Below the pieces are notes generated by a model that worked only from the letters and a program-made list of their open reading frames with translations, had not been told where the DNA came from and did no database searches. This document shows, piece by piece, positions 55,377-64,000 of a stretch of 64,000 nucleotides of DNA. The stretch is taken from positions 53,262,188 through 53,326,187 of the forward strand of contig CM070718.1 in the NCBI GenBank assembly GCA_036346275.1. The letters run 5' to 3'. Both the position numbers and the translations under genes were made by a program. Source of the stretch: Otatea glauca. Its lineage: Eukaryota; Streptophyta; Magnoliopsida; Poales; Poaceae. Numbering within the stretch: position 1 is the first letter of the stretch; each line of letters starts with the position of its first letter.

Positions 55377-58300
55377 ATGAATCGGCAATGGATGTACAAT
55401 GCGGACCGTCGCTCGAGAGAGTTCATTGATGGCGTCGAGCTTTTCTCGATCGGCCGTTGCATTATTGCCTCGAGCGACTTCATATGTTGTCCGTGTGTAG
55501 ATTGCAAGAACGAGAAGGAGCATTCCCAGCGATGGCAAGTTATGAACCACTTGATCATGAGAGGTTTTATGCCAAATTATACATTGGACCAACCATGGCG
55601 AAGTTGAGGTGATTAGCCAGAAGACGATGAAGAAGACAAGGAAGAGGAAGATGGATTCAACAAGAACCGGACGACACGCATATCTTGTTCCGTGGAAGAA
55701 ACACTTGGTGACTTTGGTGATGATGAGCTAGACCGGATGTTTGCGTGGCGGAGAGGGAGACTACACAGATGAAAGATAGTTCGAGAAGTTCCAGCGCATG
55801 TTAGAGGACCACGTAACTCCTTTGTACCCAAACGTAGGCGGGGCCACAAAAAGCTGCGTACCACACCGGAACTCTTGCAATGGAAGGCTAGAAATGATGT
55901 GTCAGATAAGGGATTCGATGAGGTGTTATCACTCGTAAAGAAGGTGCTTCCAGAAGATAACACTCTGCCCGAATCTACATATGAAGCCAAGTAAGTTGTC
56001 TGTCCTTTGGGATTGGAAGTACAGAAGATACACGCGTGTCCTAATGATTGTATCCTGTATCGTAATGAGTATGCCGATTTGGATGTTTGTCCAGTGTGCA
56101 GAGAATCAAGGTATAAGGTGAAGCGTGACGATCCAGGTGAAATAGATGGGGAGCGTAAGAAGAAGAGACCTCCAGCTAAAGTGTTGTGGTATTTCTCTGT
56201 GATCCCCCGATTGAAACGTAAGTTTGCTAACAAAGCGCATGCCCAGATGATGCGTTGGCACAAAGAAGAGCGTAAGGACGACGGGATGCTTAGACACCCT
56301 GCAGATGGCTCACAGTGGAGGAAAGTCGATCGGACGTACCCGGACTTCGCAGATGAGGTGAGAAACATAAGGTTTGGGTTGAGTACCGATGGGATGAATC
56401 CTTTCGGAGAATTGAGCAGCAGCCATAGCACCTGGCCCGTTACACTATGTATCTATAACATTCCTCCATGGCTGTGCATGAAGCGAAAGCACATCATGAT
56501 GCCGTTGTTGATCCAAGGCCCCAAGCAACCCGGAAATGACATCGATGTCTACCTGAAACCATTGGTTGAAGATCTTGTGACGTTGTGGGACGATGGTACA
56601 ATGGTATGGGATGAGTACAAAAGGGAGTATTTCACCCTACGTGCATTGTTATTTGTAACAATCAACGATTGGCTCGCTCTCGGAACTCTGTCGGCCTAAC
56701 TAACAAAGGATATAGAGCCCGCATCCAATTGCTTAGATGAAACGGACGACGCGTGCACGAAAAACTCTCGGAAGGTTGTGTACATGGGTCACCGTAGGTT
56801 TCTTCTTCGAGTCACCCGTTGCGGAAGGAAGGCGGAAATTTAACGGCAACGGACCTTCGTGCAAGGCCTCAGCATCGTAGTGGGCCACATGTGTTTGCTA
56901 TGGTAAAGGATTTGAAAGTAGTATTTGGAAAGGGTCCTGAAAGCAAACATGTGCAGAATGAGGATGGTCATGCACCCATGTGGAAGAAGAAGTCAATATT
57001 TTGGGACTTGCCTTATTGGGAAGTTATGGAAGTTCGTCACTCACTTGACTTCATGCACATCACGAAGAATGTCTGCTTGAACCTGCTAGGCTACATAGAT
57101 ATGTACGGAAAATCGAAAGATACACTGCAAGCTCGGAAGGACCTTAAATTCTTGGAATTGAGGAACGACCTACATCCCGAAAAGAGAGAGAAAGGACAAC
57201 ATTACCTACATCCTGCGAGCTACACTCTAAGCAAAGAAGAGAAAAAAAGCATGATAGAGTTCTGAGCAGTGTGAAGGTCCCTTCCGGATACTCCTCGAAT
57301 GTAAAGAGACTCGTAAACACGAAAGAGAATAAAATCGTACACATGAAATCTCATGACTGTCTTGTGTTAATGACACAGTTGCTCCCAGTGGCTGTGAGAG
57401 GCATACTGCCCGAGTGGGTACGAGGACAATCACAAAGCTGTGTTCTTTTTCAACGCGATTTCACGAAGGTCATCGACCCGGATAAACTAAGTAAGCTGCA
57501 GGATGACGTGGTACAAAGTTTGGTTAGCCTTGAGATGATCTTTCCTCTTGCATTTTTGATATTATGGTTCATCTCACTGCTCACCTTGTCAAAGAGATAG
57601 GTATCCTTGGACTCGTGTATCTACACAACATGTTCCCTTCGAGAGGTACATGAGTGTGTTAAAGAAGTATGTTCAGTAACCGTTCTCGTCCTAAGGATGC
57701 ATTGCCGAGGTTATGGGACAGAGGAGGTGATTGAGTTTTGTGTGGATTACATTAATGATCTAAACCCGATCGGCGTCCTATATCACGCCATGAGGGGAGG
57801 CTACGAGGAAAAGGGACACTAGGAAGGAAAGCAATTGCATGCAATGATCTTCTTACATTTAAGCAAGCACATTTCACGATTTTGAAACAATCAATCTGTA
57901 GTGGCCCCGTATGTCCTTGAGCACAAGAGTATTCTACGCGCGATTTCCGGGAGGTCGAGGATTGGATAACATCAAGCACATGGATTCTTTCTGTAGCTTG
58001 GTTACAAAAGTACATCCTTTTGAAAGGGTCGACAATGAGCAGTTACAACGCTTGGCTCGGGGACCATCTAGTGAAATCGTGACATTTAAAGTACGAGATA
58101 AATGGTTACACATTTTACACCAGATCGCAGGATAACAAGAGCACCAACCAAAATAGCGGTGTCCGTATAGACGCCGAAGACAACAAAGGCAAGGTGGATA
58201 CATATTATGGTTTCATAGAAGAGATATGGGAGCTTGACTATGGACCTTTGAAGGTCCCTCTATTTAAGTGCCAATGGGTCAAACTGACTTCAAGCGGCGT

Positions 58301-58643
58301 GAAGGTAGACAAATACGGTATGACAATCGTGGACCTCACCCAAGTCGGCTATAGGCGCGAATCGTTTGTCCTCGCGAACGATGTGAGACAGGTCTTCTAC
58401 GTAATGGACATGTCAAGCAAACCTAAGAAGCATAAGGACAAGCAGAAAGATTGTAGTACTAAGCCGAAGCGACACGTGGTTCTACAAGGCAAACGAAGGA
58501 TTGTTGGAGTTGAGGACGTCACAGACGAGGAAGAGTATAGTCAGTTCGACGAGATCCCTCCTTTCGCTGTGGATGTCGACATAAGCCTCCTCAATGACAC
58601 AGACGTGGATACTCCTTTCATACGTCGCGATCATAATGAATGA
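55377..58643 (+). pseudogene. TNP2-type CACTA transposase, degenerate
   Basis: Domains in order: transposase-associated N-terminus (MNRQWMYNADRRSREFIDGV, CCPCVDCKN; 55,377-55,607); an acidic linker with stops; the TNP2 core (CPNDCILYRNEYADLDVCPV, RLKRKF, DGMNPFG, MPLLIQGPKQPGNDIDVYLK; 56,007-56,699). It continues at 56,819-57,265 (MWKKKSIFWDLPYWE, VRHSLDFMHITKNVC), then a DUF4218-like part (SHDCLVLMTQLLPVAVRGIL; 57,271-57,600) and a DUF4216-like C-terminus (58,194-58,643; VPLFKCQWVK, FVLANDVRQVFYV). Transposase would cut and join element ends. Stops or frameshifts at about 55,608, 55,760, 55,993, 56,700 and 57,600-57,910 inactivate it; introns may explain a few. Confidence 0.85.
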
Positions 58644-58734
58644 ACACTTGTAAAGACAAAGTACGTTACTACTTAAGATGTACCCCTACTGTATGAACTA
58701 TGTATATGTAAGTCTTTTACAGTAGGAAGTGTTT

Positions 58735-59275
58735 ATTTGGAATGAATGTAAAGTGCCAAAATTCTGGAATGAAACTAAAGTGCTCAAAGCATTTTGTAAA
58801 AATTATGGAATGAAAGTAAAGTTCTAAAAGCTTCTTAAAAATTCAAAATGAAACTGAAGTGCGAAAAGCATTTTTAAAAATTATGAAATGAAATCACATG
58901 CTAAAAGCATTTTTAAAAATTATGAAATGAAATCAGAAAGTGCGAAAAGAATTTTAAAAATCTGAAATGAAACTAAATTTCTAAAAGCACTTTTTAAAAA
59001 TTATGAAATTAAATCAAGTGCTAAAAGCATTTTTTAAAAATTATGAAATGAAAAAGTGCTAAAAGTATTTTTAAAAATCTGAAATGAAACTAAATTGCTA
59101 AAAGCATTTTTAAAAAATCAAATGAAATCAAGTGCTAAAAGCATTTTTAGAAAATTATGAAATGAAATGAGTGCTAAAAGTATTTTTAAAAATTCGAAAT
59201 GAAATCAATTGCTAAAAGCCTTTTAAAAAATTATGAAATGAAATCATGTCTAAAAGAATTTTTAAAAATCATGAA
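58735..59275. repeat. AT-rich degenerate tandem array in the CACTA element
   Basis: Twelve or so loose units of about 40-45 bp built on GTGCTAAAAGCATTTTTAAAAATTATGAAATGAAATC, reproduced here only as pattern words (CTAAAAGCATTTTT, ATTATGAAATGAAA). It lies between the transposase and the second gene. No coding capacity. Confidence 0.8.
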
Positions 59276-59282
59276 ATTAAAC

Positions 59283-59590
59283 TAAGCGGTTTGAAAACGA
59301 ACCGCTTCTAGAGTGCAACATTGAAAACGGTTAGTAATAAGAACCGCTTCTAGAACGCAATATTGAAGCGGTTTTAGAAAAGAACCGCTTCTAGAGTGGA
59401 CTATTCGAAAACGGTTAGTAACACCAACCGCTTGTAGAAGTCATCCTCTACAAGCGGTTGATCTAACTCCGCTTGTAGAGATATTCTAAAAGCGGTTCGT
59501 TCTCTGAACCGCTTGTAGAAGTCCTCCTGCATGCGGTTGGTTCTAAAACCGCTTGAGATTTTCTACAAGCGGTTGGTTATTAGAACCGCT
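59283..59590. repeat. Second cluster of AAGCGGTT/AACCGCTT repeats inside the CACTA element
   Basis: Twelve or more copies in both orientations, first as AACCGCTTCTAGA then switching near 59,430 to AACCGCTTGTAGA. They resemble the left subterminal repeats, but no CACTA or TAGTG terminus is present here. TATAAATT (59,606-59,613) follows directly, so the cluster could act as a promoter or regulatory region for the second gene. Confidence 0.78.
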
Positions 59591-59605
59591 TGTAGAAGTG
59601 CTCCT

Positions 59606-59613
59606 GTATAAAT
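59606..59613 (+). promoter_or_regulatory. Candidate TATA box of the second CACTA gene
   Basis: TATAAATT right after the repeat cluster and about 750 bp ahead of the second gene's first recognisable codons. A C-rich leader with a frame of Ser/Pro/Arg repeats (59,640-59,900) follows. 59,900-60,350 is AT-rich and could be an intron. Confidence 0.45.
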
Positions 59614-60354
59614 TTGAAACGCCCGCCTTTTCTCACACCCAAATCTTGAAGTCCCACCCCACCCGCGCGCCAAGCCTTCTCTCGCCACCCTCGTCGCGCC
59701 GTCACTCCACCCCGCCGCGAAGCCTTCTCGCCACCCGCGACGCCTTCTACGCCACCAAAGCGCGCCACACCGTCCGGCCACCAGAGGACCGAGGTAGGCG
59801 CTTGTGCACGCGCGTCCTCCTCCTCTCTAGTTCTACCGCCCACCATCTGTTCGGTGAAATGCCCACAAGTGCTCGCTTGCTTGAAATTTTAATTCTAAAT
59901 TAAACCAACACGTATATTTTTCACTTAGTATGGAATTACTAACAATGCATGTTTTCTTTTTCTTTTTATTATTTTGTTGTTTTTATTTAATTTTGAATTT
60001 CATTCTAGTTTAGGATTTGTATATAAATTTAACTACTAATTTCATCTAATTTTTATTTCAAATTTTAGCTATGTACATATTTTAGTTTCATCTATTTAGT
60101 TTTGCATATCAATTTTAGGTAGAATTCATATACAAAACGATCAAAACGATCAAATCATCACGATCAAAACGACTAACTAATAAATATCATCACGAGTTCG
60201 TGTTTGATCCTTGGGCTAGTTCCAACACGCGTAGTACTTAATGCTTGGTGTAGAGATTTATGTAATAATATGCTTGTGTTGTAATCAGTAATATGGTTGT
60301 TTCAAAGTAATATGATATTTATGTCAACATTTTTGAATTAGTATAGATGGCGCA

Positions 60355-62812
60355 ACCAGACGTGGTGACCCTACGTTCGATGAGGAGAACAGTTCTTGTT
60401 GGACTCCATCGCTACCGGGTACCATCGAAGGTGATGGTAACGCTGCTGCTGCGAGTCCGATAACACCGTTCCGCTAGGATGAGGTACAACCGTAAGAATA
60501 TAATCCCGTAGACATGTTAATTAATCGCAACTCATTAATATAATACACTCGACACGCTTGTACATATGTTTATGTATTTCAAGCCCGTGCATCGAGCAAC
60601 CAATCCAAGCATCGGGGACCTAACAAGAAGCCGCCCACGAAGCGCGTGTTTACCGACGTTAACAACGAAGGGATGCCGATTGCCCTCTTTTAGCGGTTGG
60701 GCGTACAACAACGCTTGCGGTTACCACGTGAGGGATCACGTCCCAATTAGCATCAGAAAATGGGTCGAAGTTCCTCAAGCTACCAAGGACCCGCCGGCAA
60801 GATATTAAGGAATTTTTCACATTTCCTCAAGGGTCCAAGACAAGGCCAAGAAATTTACTTTGAAGAAGATGGCAACAATGTTTGGGCTTGGAAGACGCCT
60901 CTCCCGCAAGTACGTGCGAAGGGAGAAAGACCCGACTTCAACCAATTTCCTAAGTTGGCGGATCACCGGAAGCATTCGAGGAGTTCAAGCTGTCCACCAA
61001 GGCCAGCCGCGAGTCAAGAACAAGGCCAATTCACGATGAAGAAATACCACCACCATCTTGGCACCGTGGTTACATCAAGGTCGTACCAAAATGGGAGAAG
61101 CGGAAGAAGAATTAATGGCGAAGGACGCCACACCGCTACCGCTCAGGGGAACAGCGCTGCGCAATTGGTTCATGGGTCATGGGGAGCCTTTCGGATGACG
61201 GCAGTTTGGTGATGGCACCAGAGTACAAGAGGTCGCCAAAGGATTGTACAAGCCGTTGAGCGCCTCGGCGGTACATTGGTGCCAGACAGGGAGAATAACG
61301 AGCTAACACATGCCCTTGAAAACCCTGAGCACCCAGGACGGACACGAGGTATGGGCAAGCTGACGCCGTGGAAGTATGGTTTCGCGAAGGACGCACATAC
61401 GTACAGGAGCCGGCATAGAAGCAAATCAAGATAATCACGTAAAGTGTACCAATTGGAACAAGAGCTCAGAGCAACCCAGGCTAGCATCGGCGACATAGTT
61501 GCGCAACAAGTACAAATTGCCCTCGGAAGCTTCAAGGACTAGGTCCGAGCAATCACCGGACGTGTGATCGCCCTCCGCGGCGAAGTAGTAGTCGCGCGCC
61601 CACCGGGCCCCGGCGGACACCTTGCTATCCCGTTATCCTGTGGATGACATAAGGGTTCGCCGCCGATGTGAGCTGCATGTTGATGCGCGTAACCTCTCCA
61701 TCAAGGTGGCTTACGGCATGGCATATCCGGTGGAGTCGGGCGGATGTTCCATCGCAACGAGATACCCCGGTTACTCAAAGGTCGCGGTGGAGGAGGTGCT
61801 GAGCGGTTTGAAGAACTTCACCTCGATATTCTTTGGAGGCGACGACGTGACCAAGCTTGGACAGGCCCTCCATAATATCATCCTTTGGCGCAAGCGGTAC
61901 ATCATATTTCCACCGCTATGGACGCGTCATCTCCACCACGGCAACCCACGCCTCCTCCAACGTCACCGCCACGCAATGCCTCGCCAAGAAAAGCAGAGCG
62001 AAGCCCTACTCCACCACCAGCAGCTCTGTGTCTCCACCCGCTCCACACGAAGCCCTACTCCACCACCAAAGATCTCAAACAAAAAAGAACCCCCCTAGGA
62101 AAACCACGCCTCCACCATCTCCTCCGAGGAAGAAGCTCGATAACAGAATGAAGGCTCCCCCACCTGCTCCCAAGAAGGCGGAGTCCAGCCGATCGACCAA
62201 GGTAAAGGAACCTCCAAAGAGGGCATATGATATGAATAAGGAGGAGAGTGACGCGGTCACTAAAGCAGAAGTGGCTGCACACTTCGCAAAAAAGAAGGTA
62301 GAGCCAAAGGTACCAACTGATCCAAAAGCGGCAGAACACTTCGCGACATGCCGTGCAAAGCCGCTGCCTGTGCCGTCCAACTATGAACGGACAATAATTA
62401 AGGCTACACAGAAGAATAAACGTGGTCAGGCGGCGGCGGCAAAGAAGAAGAAGAGAGACCAAGATCAGGAGAACCTCGAGAGGTTTATGAAGGAGGCAGG
62501 ACTCAGTTCCACAGCTGCAGCTCTTGGATTAATAAATGATATCCCAATGGCAACAAAGGTCAGATGGCAATTTCAGTTGGGCCGGGAGCTGATTGACCCA
62601 AATGAGATAAAGGATCTGCCAACCAAGATGCAGCAATTTCACGAATGGTACATGACAGAGTTCGCTCAAGGAAGAACGATGTTCCCCCTCCGTATCAAAG
62701 AAGATGATTTTTATCGCAAGGACAACACCATATGGCTCGAATTTGACGACTTATACAATATTTACCATGCCGACTCCATCAACGTGTCTCTCATGAGCTC
62801 TTTGGTGCTGTA
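60355..62812 (+). pseudogene. Second CACTA gene, N-terminal part (plant En/Spm protein)
   Basis: From ATG near 60,355, in changing frames: RVFTDVNNEG, then AYNNACGYHVRDHVPISIRK, as in CACTA second-ORF proteins. A segment with stops follows (60,810-61,620), then YPVDDIRVR, LSIKVAYGMAYPVE and LHNIILWRKRYI (61,630-61,905). From 61,857 to 62,813 a long open frame gives a Pro/Lys-rich linker (PPPSPPRKKLDNRMKAPPPA) and a conserved block PTKMQQFHEWYMTEFAQGRT, ending LSSLVL at a likely splice donor. It pairs in role with the transposase, possibly binding the subterminal repeats. Stops and frame changes indicate decay. Confidence 0.75.
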
Positions 62813-62892
62813 AGTGTCAAGCTCATACCTTTACTGTGTGCTTCCTCGCATAATAAAATTGCAACTATTAAACTTATACCTTTCTATGTAGA

Positions 62893-63902
62893 ATGGAGAT
62901 ACAACGATGTAGAAAAGAGAATATCTTCAACGTGGGCTTCATCGACCCAGAGATTGTTAACGAGTTCGTCTTTGGATACAACCGAAAGGAACTTGAAGAT
63001 TACATTCTCGATGCATTCTTGGGACAAGACTACAAACCGTACATATTACGCCCTTCAACTTCGAGTGCGTATATATACAACCTCTCGTTCTTATATTTTC
63101 CAAGGCATTTATAATACTACTAGCTAACTAGTTACATATATGTTGCAATACATGAATAGGTTTCACTGGATCCTGCTTGTCATCAAGCTTGATAGCAGCC
63201 AAATCATTGTTCAAGACTCAAAAAGGACTCGGTGAAAAATTTCAATTTATCATTGACACCCTAAATGTATATAGCACATATATATACGATGGTTTTCCTT
63301 ATTATATATATTGAAATACCTTGCTAATTATTCCAACTCGATAATTACCATTCATACTAACGCATCACACAGACATTCGCACGGTTTGAAAGAAGCAACA
63401 AGGAGATTTCGAGAACGAATTTGATGTACAATTAAGCACTCGAGTACGTATTAAAGAATATTAATATGCCGTAACAGTTTTTCATCCCAATAATCGTGGT
63501 CCTTTCAAATTTCATCGCAGTTCTACAACAGACGGTGGAAACAACCTATGTGGCTATTATGTGTGCCACTATATGCAAAGTATTACCCACGGTGATGTGC
63601 CGACAACCAACGCCGAGGTAGTGTGCACATGTCAATTTCTTAGTACTTACACTTTAATAATTACATGTCCAGAGATTTATTTACCTCCCGCTTTGTCACC
63701 CAACATCGATGTGCAAGACGTGATCCCGCCGCACCGGGTTGCGGCAATCCAAGAACAACTCATCGGCTTTATTGTCGATTTAGATTGTATCCACCAAAGG
63801 CGAGTTCCACGCAAATGGTTGGAGAGATTGTCTGAAATAAGGACAGTGAACTCGACATCAACGTCGACCAAGGGCACAAAGAGCGACGCACGCAAGAAAT
63901 GA
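62893..63902 (+). pseudogene. ULP1/C48-type cysteine protease domain at the end of the second CACTA gene
   Basis: Exon-like pieces: NVGFIDPEIVNEFVFGYNRK (62,893-63,067), FHWILLVIKLDSSQIIVQDS (63,162-63,233; catalytic His in FHW, Asp in VQDS), a short acidic piece near 63,374-63,450 and GGNNLCGYYVCHYMQSITH (about 63,526-63,590; catalytic Cys in LCGYYVC). The last piece (63,676-63,902) ends RKWLERL...DARKK. GT/AG junctions (GTAAGT near 62,813; TATGTAG before 62,893; GAATAG before 63,162) support introns. All three catalytic residues are visible. ULP1-like domains are known in some plant CACTA and MULE elements; the substrate is unknown. Confidence 0.75.
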
Positions 63903-64000
63903 GCTCAACATTCGCCTTTTATTCTTTGAAAGTTGTAAAAGACGTGGCTAGCTTATTATTTCATGTGTTCATCGATCAACTTGTTCATTTTAGTGATCGT

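Larger units (their letters stand above)
54462..64000 (+). mobile_element. CACTA (En/Spm) DNA transposon, left 9.5 kb
   Basis: Starts CACTACTACAGAACTGGGC, the terminal motif of the superfamily, followed by subterminal copies of AGAAGCGGTT in both orientations. A TNP2-type transposase gene and a second gene with a ULP1-type protease domain follow in the same direction. The right terminus (TAGTG) is not found before the window ends, so length and target duplication are unknown. Stops in both genes show this copy is not autonomous. Confidence 0.85.

Overview
The window is a piece of a grass (Poaceae) nuclear genome. The evidence is a DUF4220/DUF594 gene of the type expanded in grasses, GC-rich intronless coding sequence beside AT-rich intergenic DNA, Tourist-type MITEs, and grass-type Sirevirus, chromovirus and CACTA elements. 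The species cannot be named from sequence alone. Only two ordinary genes are supported: a membrane protein of the DUF4220/DUF594 family (about 6.55-8.73 kb, minus strand) and a DUF1635 protein (50.28-51.08 kb, plus strand). Nearly everything else is transposable element, much of it nested.

Layout. 1-5.27 kb: 3' end of a Sirevirus (Ty1/copia) with a 2.6-kb LTR carrying two tandem-repeat arrays. 5.3-6.06 kb: an LTR-like fragment with 117-bp repeats. 6.5-9.0 kb: the DUF4220 gene and its 5' flank. 8.98-18.45 kb: a nest. A decayed copia element (target duplication TCAAA/TCAGA) has a solo LTR in its left LTR. That solo LTR holds a minus-strand non-autonomous LTR element with gag plus an unknown ORF (target duplication AGTAA). 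A Tourist MITE sits in the copia right LTR. 18.45-20.3 and 33.3-33.6 kb: two diverged copies of the DUF4220 5' flank. The second copy is split by a 13-kb Tekay-like chromovirus (20,290-33,317). 33.9-38.0 kb: two hAT-type MITEs, two less certain DNA-element remnants and a 1.3-kb Helitron. 38.0-42.7 kb: intergenic DNA with a probable LINE tail. 42.67-48.78 kb: a Tourist MITE and a dead Reina-like chromovirus (target duplication CATGG). 50.2-51.1 kb: the DUF1635 gene. 52.2-53.6 kb: a 1.33-kb hAT-type element with a perfect 8-bp target duplication. 54.0-54.46 kb: a foldback element. 54.46 kb to the window end: the left part of a large, decayed CACTA (En/Spm) element with a TNP2-type transposase and a second gene ending in a ULP1/C48 cysteine-protease domain.

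The genes do not form a pathway. What the window records is insertion order. The duplicated DUF4220 flank supplies empty-site copies for two of the large insertions, so target sites can be checked directly within the window. No new defence or metabolic system was found. The best leads are the unknown ORF of the gag-only element, the mid-element repeat cluster that may promote the second CACTA gene, the promoter duplication, and the uneven divergence between the two chromovirus LTRs.
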